Source: Neobacillus rhizophilus
GTDB taxonomy: Bacteria > Bacillota > Bacilli > Bacillales > Cytobacillaceae
NCBI RefSeq assembly: GCF_018343535.1
Contig: NZ_JAGYPF010000003.1
Location: 186,001-250,000, forward strand
Reading direction: 5' to 3'
Length of the DNA: 64,000 bases
A program made the position numbers and the translations under genes. Shown here one piece after another: positions 24,363-32,983 of the stretch (the stretch's first letter is position 1; each line of letters begins with the position of its first letter). A model generated the notes under the pieces. It saw nothing but the letters and a program-made list of their open reading frames with translations. It searched no databases and had not been told where the DNA came from.

Positions 24363-25106
24363 CTATTGGATAACGATTGCTTGTTTGCCCATTTGCTCCC
24401 AGGCTTTGATGAAGTTTTCGCGGTTTAATTTTTTGTTCTTTGTACCGTATGGATCATTGATATAGATGTGGGACTGGTCGTAGCCGGTAATGACCGCGCT
24501 GTGTTCACTGAAGGTGATGTCGATTTTTCCCTCAGGGGTATTCCAGGTTTGAAATACGTTTACCGGAGAAAAGTTTATAGTCGTGATAATCCATACTGGG
24601 TGTCCTTGGTTTACTTTTTTCAACAGGTCTGTAAATGGACTGCCCGTTAAATTCATGGCACGTTCCCCTGCATATTTTTGGGCAAGATCGTAAACGGGGC
24701 CATTGTACACCCCAAGTCCCGGCCCATGTGCCATATCTCCAACAAATCCAGTATTTGGATTTCCTTTAAGACCATTACTGTAAGTAAACGGAACTGTTTT
24801 AATATTTTCAGCAAGCTCATTTTTCGTCACACTAATTCCATGAAATTGCATAACCATCGCAAGGCTCGTCACTTCGCAGCCATTGTATAGCATCGGCTTA
24901 TCCATTTGATTAATCAACGGGACATCGAGCAGTTTGCTCTCAGGCAAAATAGGATAATCTTTTTGAAGTGCTATCTGGCGTGTTTTTAAAGGCGGGTCCT
25001 CCAAAAACGTTTTTATTGCAGATCGTATTGCTTCTACCCCAATTATGTTTTTTGAACCAAAGAGAATCGCAGTGAAAACAATAAGCGCAATAATCGTTTT
25101 CTTCAT
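24363..25106 (-). CDS. Membrane-anchored C39-like cysteine peptidase
   Basis: A 247-residue protein with an N-terminal TM/signal segment (MKKTIIALIVFTAILFGS) and a C39_2-type papain-fold domain. The catalytic Cys is in YNGCEVTSLAMVMQFHGI and the His in FSEHSAVITGYDQSHIYINDPYG. It therefore acts outside the membrane on peptides or the cell wall. The ATG at 25106 follows AAGGGA at 11 bases; an in-frame ATG at 25139 has no ribosome site. It is a single gene with its own terminator. The family is common in Bacillus and its substrate is unknown. Confidence 0.8.
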   Translation of the reverse strand: MKKTIIALIVFTAILFGSKNIIGVEAIRSAIKTFLEDPPLKTRQIALQKDYPILPESKLLDVPLINQMDKPMLYNGCEVTSLAMVMQFHGISVTKNELAENIKTVPFTYSNGLKGNPNTGFVGDMAHGPGLGVYNGPVYDLAQKYAGERAMNLTGSPFTDLLKKVNQGHPVWIITTINFSPVNVFQTWNTPEGKIDITFSEHSAVITGYDQSHIYINDPYGTKNKKLNRENFIKAWEQMGKQAIVIQ

Positions 25107-25272
25107 AAATGATAAATCCCTTCCCTGTGAACTTTTCATTTTGCTAGTAGTACTAATATACTAATATATTACTATACCAAACGTTAAAAGAACCGAAAAG
25201 AGGAACAGTATCCAAATCAAATCCAGAGGCTGTCTCAGGAATAAAGGTGAAATGACAACCTCTTAGAAAAAT

Positions 25273-25719
25273 TTATATTTTTAACTTTCTTTCATTGATT
25301 TTCCGGATCACTTGATTAATCACTTCTGAGAAAACTAACCCAAAGGCGATGGTTCCCGCAAGCATCAAAACCTGAGCAGCAGACCCAAGTGCCGTGTTAT
25401 AATTCTCTTCCACAAAATTTCTCATGGCATTATAAGCGAGTCCCCCCGGAACTAATGGAATAATTCCCGCAACGCTAAAAATAATCACAGGGGTTTTATA
25501 TAATTTTGCCAATTCTTGGCTTAGCACAGCTATAAAGACCGTCGCCAGTAATGTCCCTAAAACAGGATCATCATAATATCCTTCTACAAGATAATAAACC
25601 AGCCAGCCGCCTGCACCAATCAACCCGCATTTCACTAAGGTATTCTTTGGTGCATTAAAAAGGATGCCAAATGCCCCTGTTGCAATAAAGCTGGTTATTA
25701 CCTGAGCTAAAATATCCAC
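25273..25719 (-). CDS. Threonine/serine exporter, small subunit (ThrE C-terminal half, YjjB-like)
   Basis: A 148-residue membrane protein with four or five helices. The family signature is GIIPLVPGGLAYNAMRNFVEENYNTALGSAAQVLMLAGTIAFGLV. It corresponds to the C-terminal part of ThrE and to YjjB, and needs the larger partner encoded just upstream. The pair would export small neutral amino acids or, by analogy with YjjPB, dicarboxylates such as succinate. The two genes are 16 bases apart. Confidence 0.85.
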   Translation of the reverse strand: MDILAQVITSFIATGAFGILFNAPKNTLVKCGLIGAGGWLVYYLVEGYYDDPVLGTLLATVFIAVLSQELAKLYKTPVIIFSVAGIIPLVPGGLAYNAMRNFVEENYNTALGSAAQVLMLAGTIAFGLVFSEVINQVIRKINERKLKI

Positions 25720-25735
25720 TTTTCCAAGACCTCAC

Positions 25736-26497
25736 TCACAAGAATTTCAGTATGACCGCAATTCCAGCCCCAATGGCAAAGGCTGTCAGAAACGCTTCCG
25801 CACCTTTTGACAGTCCAGAAACAAGGTGGCCCGCCATTAAGTCTCTGATGGCGTTGGTTACTAATAAACCGGGGACTAACGGCATCACCGATCCAATAAT
25901 GATTTTATCCAGCTGATGGCCAACGCCGATGATTACAAAAAGCAATGAAAGGAGCCCAATCACAAATGCCGCCAAAAACTCGGAGAAAAACTTGATCGGT
26001 ACAAAGCGATGGAAATAAACAAAGCTTAAATATCCTGCACCTCCGGCAATCATTGAAGGCAAAAAATCATTCCATTCTCCTTTAAACATAATCATAAAAC
26101 AGCCGCTTGCCAAGGAGGCTGCCGCCACCTGCATCCTGAATGGGAAGGAAAGGTCCTTGGCTTCAATTTCCTTAAGCTGTTTCATAGCCTCTCTGCTATT
26201 CAGATCACCACTTGATATTTTTCGTGAAATACTATTTACGATAGCGACCTTCTCCAAATCTGTCGAACGCTCTGAAATTCTAATCAACTTGGTTTTTGTC
26301 GGTTCCGACCCTTCGGCGGAAAAAATAATGCCCGTTGGCGTCACATAGCTATGTGACTTTTCAATCCCGAACGAGGCTGCCATCCGCATCATCGTATCTT
26401 CCACCCGATACGTTTCCCCTCCGCTCTGCAGCATAATTTTCCCCGCCAGAAGACAAACCTCCATGATTTCATACGTTCGTTCTGCTTCGTTGTTCAT
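25736..26497 (-). CDS. Threonine/serine exporter, large subunit (ThrE N-terminal half, YjjP-like)
   Basis: A 253-residue protein with a soluble N-terminal third (GGETYRVEDTMMRMAASFGIEKSHSYVTPTGIIFS, the DUF1212 signature) and five TM helices. These include GSVMPLVPGLLVTNAIRDLMAGHLVSG, a motif mirrored in the small subunit. It forms a two-gene exporter unit with the downstream gene. There is no adjacent regulator. Substrate is assigned from the family only. Confidence 0.87.
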   Translation of the reverse strand: MNNEAERTYEIMEVCLLAGKIMLQSGGETYRVEDTMMRMAASFGIEKSHSYVTPTGIIFSAEGSEPTKTKLIRISERSTDLEKVAIVNSISRKISSGDLNSREAMKQLKEIEAKDLSFPFRMQVAAASLASGCFMIMFKGEWNDFLPSMIAGGAGYLSFVYFHRFVPIKFFSEFLAAFVIGLLSLLFVIIGVGHQLDKIIIGSVMPLVPGLLVTNAIRDLMAGHLVSGLSKGAEAFLTAFAIGAGIAVILKFL

Positions 26498-26682
26498 CTA
26501 TAGCTCACCACATTATTTTACATTTGATAATTAGTTTAATTCAAAACCAAGTTATAAGGCAATTTCCAGTCATTCTATCAAAATTTCGGGAAATTTGTCA
26601 AAATTCACAAAAAATTACCTTGAATTCAGAAAAAACAATAAAATATAATAATATTATTCTAGATAGGAAGGTGTGAACTTTT

Positions 26683-26697
26683 TTGAAAGCGTTTAAA
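26683..26697 (+). promoter_or_regulatory. CcpA cre-like site overlapping the cstA start
   Basis: TTGAAAGCGTTTAAA matches the cre consensus (WTGNAANCGNWNNCW) except at the next-to-last base. It includes the TTG start codon, so binding would block initiation. Carbon catabolite repression of cstA is established in Bacillus subtilis. Confidence 0.6.
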
Positions 26698-28758
26698 TCC
26701 ATTATTATCTGGGGAGTCATTGCCGCCCTTGGAGCAGCAGGTTTTGCAGTCATGGCCTTAAACAGAGGTGAAAGCATCAATGCGATTTGGCTGTTAACAG
26801 CTGCTGTCTGCGTGTATGCCATTGCTTATCGCTTTTACAGCAAGTTTATCGCAGAAAAAGTTTTTCAGTTAAATGATAAAAGGAAAACTCCTGCCGAAAT
26901 TCATAACGACGGAAAAGATTTTGTGCCAACGAACAAATGGGTTCTGTTTGGTCATCACTTCGCCGCTATTGCCGGTGCAGGTCCATTAGTTGGTCCTATT
27001 CTCGCAGCCCAAATGGGATATTTGCCTGGAACACTTTGGATTGTCGTTGGTGTTGTTTTGGCCGGTGCTGTTCAAGACTTTGTGATTCTTTTCGCATCTA
27101 TGCGCCGAAATGGTAAATCACTCGGTGAAATGATAAAAGAAGAAATGGGCAAAGTTACAGGTGTCATTGCGATGATTGGGATTTTAGGAATCATGGTTAT
27201 TTTATTAGCAGTTTTAGCCCTTGTCGTCGTAAAAGCACTTGTAGGAAGCCCTTGGGGAATGTTCACGATCGCAGCGACGATTCCGATTGCGATATTAATG
27301 GGAATTTACATGCGTTTCATCCGCCCAGGCCGCGTTGGCGAAGCATCCATCATCGGTATTGTTTTACTTTTACTTGCGTTAGTTTTCGGACAGACAGTTG
27401 CCGAAAATCCAACGTTAGCAGCCATGTTCACGTTTAAGGGCGAAGCTATTGCGATTATGATGATTATTTATGGTTTTGTTGCATCAGTATTGCCAGTATG
27501 GCTGCTGCTAGCACCGCGCGACTATTTAAGTACGTTCTTAAAAGTGGGTACCATTTTGGGACTTGCCATTGGTATTGTCGTAGTTGCTCCACATTTAGAA
27601 ATGCCCGGGGTAACGAAGTTTATTGATGGTACAGGACCAGTATTTGCAGGAAATCTCTTCCCATTCTTATTTATTACAATAGCTTGTGGTTCTGTTTCCG
27701 GTTTCCATGCCCTAGTTTCCTCCGGTACAACACCTAAGATGATTGAAACTGAATCCCACGCCCGTCCAATCGGATATGGTGCGATGCTGACTGAATCCTT
27801 TGTTGCCGTCATGGCAATGATTGCTGCCTGTGTGCTGCATCCTGGTGTGTATTTTGCGATTAACAGCCCAGCTGCCTTAATCGGAACTGACGTTACCCAA
27901 GCTGCTTCTGTTGTATCCAGTTGGGGCTTTACGGTCACTCCTCAAGATTTAGCGAATTATGCCAAGGATGTAGGGGAAGCTTCGATTCTCTCCAGAACCG
28001 GCGGTGCCCCAACCCTAGCGATTGGTATGGCGGTTATTTTTTCAAAAGTTATTGGCGGAAAGGCGTTAATGGCATTCTGGTACCATTTCGCGATTCTTTT
28101 CGAAGCGTTGTTCATCTTAACAACGATTGACGCCGGTACTCGTGTCGGCCGCTTTATGATTCAAGATATTTTAGGAACAGTTTATAAGCCATTTGCGAAA
28201 ACTGAAGCACTGGTTCCAAACCTTATTGCAACCGCCTTATGCGTTCTTTTCTGGGGGTACTTCCTGTATCAGGGCGTTATCGACCCGCTTGGCGGTATTA
28301 ATACGTTATGGCCGCTGTTCGGTATTGCCAACCAAATGCTTGCCGGAATCGCCCTGCTCTTTGGAACTACGATTCTCTTTAAAATGGGCAAAAAAGCATA
28401 TGCCTGGGTTACTTTGGTGCCAACCGGTTGGTTGTTAATTGTTACTTTAACAGCAGGCTGGCAAAAGCTATTCCATGAAAATCCAAAAATCGGCTTCCTA
28501 GCCCATGCCAAGATTTTCAAAGAAGCAAATGATGCCGGCAAGGTGCTTGCGCCAGCGACTTCTCCTGCGCAAATGAACCAAGTCCTCCTTAATGACTACG
28601 TGGATGCCACACTTACTGGTATTTTCATGGTAGTCGTGATTCTGGTATTAATAGCTGCCATTCGAATTTGGCTGCAAGTCCTTAACGGCAAAAAATTACC
28701 GTTACACGAAGAACCAATCATTCCGCGTAACGAAGGGGATTTGAAGAAATATGCTTAA
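26683..28758 (+). CDS. cstA: Carbon starvation protein A, peptide/pyruvate transporter
   Basis: A 691-residue polytopic protein of the CstA family with about 16-18 TM helices. Signature stretches are GHHFAAIAGAGPLVGPILAAQMGYLPG, ACGSVSGFHALVSSGTTPKMI and TIDAGTRVGRFMIQD. Family members take up peptides or pyruvate when carbon is limiting. A TTG start at 26683 lies downstream of AGGAAGGTG, and a cre-like site covers it. The gene overlaps the start of the small YbdD-like gene by eight bases, the usual CstA-YbdD pairing. C-terminal residues 595-640 form a soluble loop before the last helix. Confidence 0.93.
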   Translation: MKAFKSIIIWGVIAALGAAGFAVMALNRGESINAIWLLTAAVCVYAIAYRFYSKFIAEKVFQLNDKRKTPAEIHNDGKDFVPTNKWVLFGHHFAAIAGAGPLVGPILAAQMGYLPGTLWIVVGVVLAGAVQDFVILFASMRRNGKSLGEMIKEEMGKVTGVIAMIGILGIMVILLAVLALVVVKALVGSPWGMFTIAATIPIAILMGIYMRFIRPGRVGEASIIGIVLLLLALVFGQTVAENPTLAAMFTFKGEAIAIMMIIYGFVASVLPVWLLLAPRDYLSTFLKVGTILGLAIGIVVVAPHLEMPGVTKFIDGTGPVFAGNLFPFLFITIACGSVSGFHALVSSGTTPKMIETESHARPIGYGAMLTESFVAVMAMIAACVLHPGVYFAINSPAALIGTDVTQAASVVSSWGFTVTPQDLANYAKDVGEASILSRTGGAPTLAIGMAVIFSKVIGGKALMAFWYHFAILFEALFILTTIDAGTRVGRFMIQDILGTVYKPFAKTEALVPNLIATALCVLFWGYFLYQGVIDPLGGINTLWPLFGIANQMLAGIALLFGTTILFKMGKKAYAWVTLVPTGWLLIVTLTAGWQKLFHENPKIGFLAHAKIFKEANDAGKVLAPATSPAQMNQVLLNDYVDATLTGIFMVVVILVLIAAIRIWLQVLNGKKLPLHEEPIIPRNEGDLKKYA

Positions 28759-28954
28759 TCAGTTGAAAATAATTAACTCCTACCGCAAGCAGTTTATCAG
28801 CTTGCTGGTTGGGGTCCCGAGCTATGAAACATATGTAGCCCATATGGAATCGCATCATCCCGGCGAGCCTGTCAAAACAAGAAAGGAATTCTTCTGCGAA
28901 GCCCAGGATGCGCGTTACAATGCCAAAGGCGGAAAAGTTTCACGCTGCTGTTAA
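28751..28954 (+). CDS. YbdD/YjiX-family small protein
   Basis: A 67-residue basic protein with the family pattern (GVPSYETYVAHMESHHPGEPVKTRKEFFCEAQDARYNAKGGKVSRCC). It overlaps the 3' end of cstA by eight bases, and the same association is seen in enterobacteria (BtsT-YjiX, CstA-YbdD). It is soluble and probably modulates the transporter; the mechanism is not known. A terminator follows. Confidence 0.9.
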   Translation: MLNQLKIINSYRKQFISLLVGVPSYETYVAHMESHHPGEPVKTRKEFFCEAQDARYNAKGGKVSRCC

Positions 28955-28963
28955 CGCACAAAA

Positions 28964-29003
28964 ACAGCCTAAGACCCAAGGATGGGTTTTAGGCTGTTTT
29001 TTT
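28964..29003. terminator. Bidirectional terminator after cstA-ybdD
   Basis: ACAGCCTAA...ACCC pairs with GGGT...TTAGGCTGT, followed by a seven-T run on the plus strand. The opposite strand has an A/T-rich flank serving the convergent efflux gene. Confidence 0.85.
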
Positions 29004-29004
29004 A

Positions 29005-30735
29005 CTAATTGGCTGCAGGTGATTTCGCCATTTGGACAATCTGCTTATTTCTTCTTTCTCTAAATATCAAACCAGTTAATACACAAAGGAACACAAACGG
29101 AATACTTGTTTTATATAGGTCTGCAAAACTTGTAGAAATCCTTTCTTCAGCAAAATTCCTTATTTGATTGGTATACCCTTTTATTATTGTTCCCGTTTTG
29201 AAGATTTCCTCATCCACCTGATTTTCAACTTGTTTATAGATTTCATCTTTGGCTGCGCTCCTTTGATTTTCAGGAATGGTGGCTAATACTTTTGCAGCGT
29301 TGGCATCGATGATTCGCTGGCGTTCCGCTTTGGTGATAAATGTGGTAGAGGTTTGCAGCGCTTCTTTTTCACTGGTGATTAATTTTTTTGTTTCCGATAA
29401 AATCTGCGCTTTGACGGTTTCCGGCACATTCAGTTTTTCAAGTTTTTGCTGTGCATAATGCATAACATCCTGTTTTTTATCATGAATATTGTTCGTCAAC
29501 CCGGCTACAAAAATTGCTACAGCTAAAACAACCCCCACCTGACGCAGCATCGAAAAAACACTCTGCGATGCCGTAAGCATTTCCCCTTCAAACGATGACG
29601 TGCTGGCAATTGTTGCGGAAGAAATCACGAAGCTAAATCCCAGGCCAAGCAAACTGCAAAGCAGAATTATCTCCTTTGGTGTGCTGTGAAGATTTAAGTT
29701 ATGCAACAAATAATAAGCTATTCCCATGATGGCAAAGCCAATCATGACAGGAATCGTGTAGCCAATTTTTTTCGTTAGCAAACCGGCAAAGTTGGAAAAT
29801 ACAAAGATGGCGGCGGATACAGGTGTGACGAGGAGTGCGGCTTGGAGCTCTGTCTTGTGCTGGAAGTTGGTTAAAAACTGTGGAAGCAAGACCATGACAC
29901 CGATAAGGAAGATGAACCCTGTAGTCACGATCACAACTGAACCTGTAAATAAACGATCTTTAAAAAGATTTAAATTAACCATTGGCGCTTTTGATTTTTT
30001 CTCTGCGATAATAAATAGTACGATGGAGGCGGCTGTTAATAGATAACAAATAATCGCCTGGCTGCTATCCCAGCCCCAGTTGTTCCCTTTGATTAGGACC
30101 AGATTTAGCGGGAATATGGCAGAAACCGAGAAGATTAGGCCGAACCAATCGATGGATGATTTTATTCTGCTTTCGTTTTTTACAGTTAAGATTACAAAGG
30201 AGGCGGCGATGGCGAGTATGCAAATTGGTACATTGACATAAAAGACCCAGTGCCAGCTAAGCTTTTCTGTGATAATCCCTCCGACTGTGGGACCGAGAGC
30301 AGTTGATAATCCTTGTGTTGCCCCAAGAAGCGTCAATGGCAGCACCCTCTTTTCAATCGGCATCGCAGCAATCCCGATCACCATGCTGCAAGGAATTAGG
30401 ATAGCGGCCCCAAAACTTTGGATGAACCTTGAGGCAATTAAGAATTCTCCGCTGTTTGCCAGGCCGCATAAAGCCGAGCCCAATCCGAAAATAAACAACC
30501 CGACAATAAAAAATTTATTACGTCCAAACATTTCAGCAAACCTTGCCAGCGGAATCGCCAAAACCGCAATCGTCATCGTGTATACATTCAGCATCCACGA
30601 ACTTGTTTCTAGCGATGTGTGCAGACTGTCCTGAATTGCCGGCAGCGTAATATTCATAATTGTGGAATCAAGCATACAAACAAATACCCCGACGCACATT
30701 AATAGAACGACCTTCATTCCGCCCGTCCCCCTCAT
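29005..30735 (-). CDS. DHA2-family (EmrB/QacA-type) multidrug efflux transporter
   Basis: A proton-coupled exporter of 576 residues with 14 TM helices. Motif D1-like text (FVCMLDSTIMNITLPAIQ) is in helix 1 and motif A (RFAEMFGRNKFF) lies between helices 2 and 3. Motif C (LGPTVGGIITE) is in helix 5. An extracytoplasmic loop of about 130 residues, helical and charged, sits before the last helix, longer than in QacA. The ATG at 30735 follows AAGGGGAG and lies just after the PadR stop (TAACATG), so the two genes are coupled. Regulation by the PadR protein is likely; the drug range is unknown. Confidence 0.88.
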   Translation of the reverse strand: MRGTGGMKVVLLMCVGVFVCMLDSTIMNITLPAIQDSLHTSLETSSWMLNVYTMTIAVLAIPLARFAEMFGRNKFFIVGLFIFGLGSALCGLANSGEFLIASRFIQSFGAAILIPCSMVIGIAAMPIEKRVLPLTLLGATQGLSTALGPTVGGIITEKLSWHWVFYVNVPICILAIAASFVILTVKNESRIKSSIDWFGLIFSVSAIFPLNLVLIKGNNWGWDSSQAIICYLLTAASIVLFIIAEKKSKAPMVNLNLFKDRLFTGSVVIVTTGFIFLIGVMVLLPQFLTNFQHKTELQAALLVTPVSAAIFVFSNFAGLLTKKIGYTIPVMIGFAIMGIAYYLLHNLNLHSTPKEIILLCSLLGLGFSFVISSATIASTSSFEGEMLTASQSVFSMLRQVGVVLAVAIFVAGLTNNIHDKKQDVMHYAQQKLEKLNVPETVKAQILSETKKLITSEKEALQTSTTFITKAERQRIIDANAAKVLATIPENQRSAAKDEIYKQVENQVDEEIFKTGTIIKGYTNQIRNFAEERISTSFADLYKTSIPFVFLCVLTGLIFRERRNKQIVQMAKSPAAN

Positions 30736-30736
30736 G

Positions 30737-31264
30737 TTATTGCTCCCCTTGCTCATTTAATTTTTTTAACTCTTCATCAATCATGTTCACGACCATTTCT
30801 GCCTGACGGATGCCAAACTGCAGTGTAAATCGCTTATAGTGCTCCATGTCTGCACCGCACATTTCATCGATTCTGTTAAGATTGTTATACATCGCCTGGT
30901 TCTTTTCACGTTCTTCCTCAAGCCACTCGATGATCTTTTCCTTTGTGGTAAACCGCCCGAAAAAAATACGGATTAGGATGTCTGATCTCGTCACAGTTGG
31001 GTTTATTGGGCTGTTAAGGTATTGCTGGAATTGTTCCCGGCCGGCTTCTGTTATCGCAAATAGGTTCTTGTTTGGCTTCCCTTCCTGCTGAATGACCTGT
31101 TTTTCCACCAGTCCCTCTTTTTCCATTTTTCTTAATGCCGGGTAAATAGCACCAAACGATGCATCAAAGAAGTATGACACGGAATTCTCCATCATTTGCT
31201 TTATATCGTAGCCGCTCATTGGCTCCTCATATAGAAAACCTAGAATCACATCTTGCATGTTCAT
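30737..31264 (-). CDS. PadR-family transcriptional repressor
   Basis: A 175-residue regulator of PadR type. The winged helix is at the N-terminus (ILGFLYEEPMSGYDIKQMMENSVSYFFDASFGAIYPALRKMEKEGLVE), and a C-terminal dimerisation helical domain of the Vir_act_alpha_C kind follows. It is the first gene of a two-gene operon with the efflux pump. GAGGTGA lies upstream of the ATG. PadR proteins commonly repress their own operon and release on binding the pump's substrate. Confidence 0.88.
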   Translation of the reverse strand: MNMQDVILGFLYEEPMSGYDIKQMMENSVSYFFDASFGAIYPALRKMEKEGLVEKQVIQQEGKPNKNLFAITEAGREQFQQYLNSPINPTVTRSDILIRIFFGRFTTKEKIIEWLEEEREKNQAMYNNLNRIDEMCGADMEHYKRFTLQFGIRQAEMVVNMIDEELKKLNEQGEQ

Positions 31265-31296
31265 ATATTGTTCACCTCAATATTATTTATGTTTAT

Positions 31297-31325
31297 ATTA
31301 TCGATGTTAATATGTATGATGTCAA
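31297..31325 (-). promoter_or_regulatory. Promoter of the padR-efflux operon
   Basis: On the minus strand TTGACA (31320-31325) and GATAAT (31297-31302) are 17 bases apart. The spacer contains ACAT repeats (ACATC, ACATA, ACATC) spaced about nine bases, plausible PadR half-sites. Confidence 0.7.
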
Positions 31326-31377
31326 TATAGAAACTGGATATTTTTTCATATTTTTAAAAAAACTGCTTCATAAATTT

Positions 31378-31407
31378 AAAAAGCCAATCGATCCAAATCG
31401 ATTGGCT
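31378..31407 (-). terminator. Terminator of the dioxygenase gene
   Basis: AGCCAATCGAT pairs perfectly with ATCGATTGGCT around a four-base loop and is followed by a T-run on the minus strand. Confidence 0.85.
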
Positions 31408-31438
31408 CCCTACTTGGGCTGCTGTAGTTGCACAAAGT

Positions 31439-32407
31439 TTAATTTAGGTTTAGCGGCCGCAGCTTTTCTTCAATCTCTTTTCGTTGCGGCTCCAAAAATG
31501 GCGGTAATGCCAGTTTTTGCCCCATTGTTTCCATCGGTTCGTCTGTTGCAAAGCCTGGTTTGTCTGTAGATAATTCAAACAAAATGCCATTTGGCTCTCT
31601 GAAATATAATGCTTTAAAATAATAACGTTCGACTTTCCCTGAATTCGGCAAGCGATAATCCTTCAAACGCTGTGCCCATTGGTTGTATTCTTCTTCATTT
31701 GGTACACGGAAAGCAACATGATGCACTCCTCCACGGCCTAAACGGGCTTTTGGCAGGTCCGGCCTTCTTTCAATATGAACTTCTGCACCACTGCCTCCTT
31801 CACCTGTTGCATAAACTAATATTTCAGGAAAATCTCCTTCCAGTGATGGGTATGCTCCGACATATCGAAATCCCATAACTTCAGTAAGAACTCCGATGGT
31901 CGGTTCGGCAATTCCAACAGTAAGGGTAACAGGCCCTAAACCTATAATGGCGTGTTCCGTTGGAATATCTTCCCGTACCCAAGGAACCCCCGGCCTAACT
32001 CCTTCTTCACCATTGTCGGCGACAAGTATTAAACGAGTCCCATCGAAATCTTTGAAGGCTAATGTATCACGATTTGCTCTTTTTTCAATCTCATCATGTT
32101 GAACACCAGCCTGTTTAAATCGTTCCTTCCAAAACAACAAAGAATCTGTATTCGGCACCCTTAAAGATACAGTGGAAATATCTGAAGTTCCTCTATATGA
32201 ACTACCAAGATTAGGTATGTCAAAAAAGGTCACCTCCGTGCCAGGATTTCCTTCTGCATCCGCATAGAAAAGATGATAAGAAGATGTATCATCTTGATTG
32301 ACTGTTTTCTTAACCAATCGCATTCCTAAAATTTTTGTATAAAACTTATAATTTCTTTCCGCTTTTCCGGTCAAAATCGATACATGATGTAATCCTAATA
32401 GGTTCAT
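31439..32407 (-). CDS. MhqO/MhqA-type ring-cleaving dioxygenase
   Basis: A 322-residue glyoxalase/extradiol-type enzyme made of two vicinal-oxygen-chelate modules. Metal ligand candidates are the His in GLHHVSIL, the His in GGVHHVAFRVP and the Glu in ILFELSTDKPG. Related Bacillus enzymes open hydroquinone or catechol rings and protect against quinones. The ATG at 32407 follows AAGGAG at eight bases, preferred over a GTG three codons earlier. Two MhqR-type operators lie upstream, so control by the quinone-sensing repressor MhqR is very likely. The mhqR gene itself is not in this window. Confidence 0.9.
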   Translation of the reverse strand: MNLLGLHHVSILTGKAERNYKFYTKILGMRLVKKTVNQDDTSSYHLFYADAEGNPGTEVTFFDIPNLGSSYRGTSDISTVSLRVPNTDSLLFWKERFKQAGVQHDEIEKRANRDTLAFKDFDGTRLILVADNGEEGVRPGVPWVREDIPTEHAIIGLGPVTLTVGIAEPTIGVLTEVMGFRYVGAYPSLEGDFPEILVYATGEGGSGAEVHIERRPDLPKARLGRGGVHHVAFRVPNEEEYNQWAQRLKDYRLPNSGKVERYYFKALYFREPNGILFELSTDKPGFATDEPMETMGQKLALPPFLEPQRKEIEEKLRPLNLN

Positions 32408-32463
32408 TTCTTCCACTCCTTACATCCTTTATTTTTTCAGAATCGGTTAGAATAAATGTGATT

Positions 32464-32481
32464 ATCTCGAATTCGAGATAT
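32464..32481. promoter_or_regulatory. MhqR operator 1
   Basis: TATCTCGAATTCGAGATA is a perfect 18-base palindrome identical to the core of the Bacillus MhqR box. It lies 57 bases upstream of the dioxygenase start. Confidence 0.85.
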
Positions 32482-32519
32482 TATTTTAAAAATAACCTTC
32501 AATTACCCTAAAACAGGAT

Positions 32520-32537
32520 ATCTTGAAGTTGAGATAA
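32520..32537. promoter_or_regulatory. MhqR operator 2
   Basis: TATCTTGAAGTTGAGATA is an imperfect copy of the first operator, 56 bases further upstream. Two sites allow cooperative repression. Confidence 0.75.
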
Positions 32538-32680
32538 TAATAACCCTTTTAAATTTATATGTCAATAGCTTTTATATTAGGGGCTAAATGAAAACTCCCA
32601 CTTGGTTTACGGAAGCGAGAGTTTTTCGTTCTTATCGGCATAACTGCGGGCCATCCATTCCTGTGGCTTTGTTGCTAAAA

Positions 32681-32911
32681 CTACTCCCCAATATTGTTCT
32701 CAAACCATTCCTGCAGCTCTTGTAATGAGGTAAAGGAGAAGATTTCCTCTCCATTCTGGCCATTATCAAAACCGTTGTTTCCCCTTAAGGTAATCATCCC
32801 TTCATCCTCTGAAATCAGAATCGCATATGGATGATTGACATTTATGTACCTTGCATCCAAATCATTATCAATCCAATTCTTACTTCGTAAAAATGTTTCA
32901 CAATGGTTCAC
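32681..32911 (-). CDS. Small acidic conserved-type protein, unknown function
   Basis: A 76-residue protein starting at GTG, with AAGGAG nine bases upstream, which makes it a convincing gene. It is acidic, has no TM segment and ends with a short helix (SFTSLQELQEWFENNIGE). The hydrophobic strands YAILISEDEGMITLRG suggest a small alpha/beta fold. No family is recognised. It stands alone between the dioxygenase and the esterase. Confidence 0.7.
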   Translation of the reverse strand: MNHCETFLRSKNWIDNDLDARYINVNHPYAILISEDEGMITLRGNNGFDNGQNGEEIFSFTSLQELQEWFENNIGE

Positions 32912-32983
32912 TAATAATCACTCCTTCACTAAATATTGTTCCAAAAATGCAACAAAAAAAGAGACAAAAAAAATTTGTCTCCA

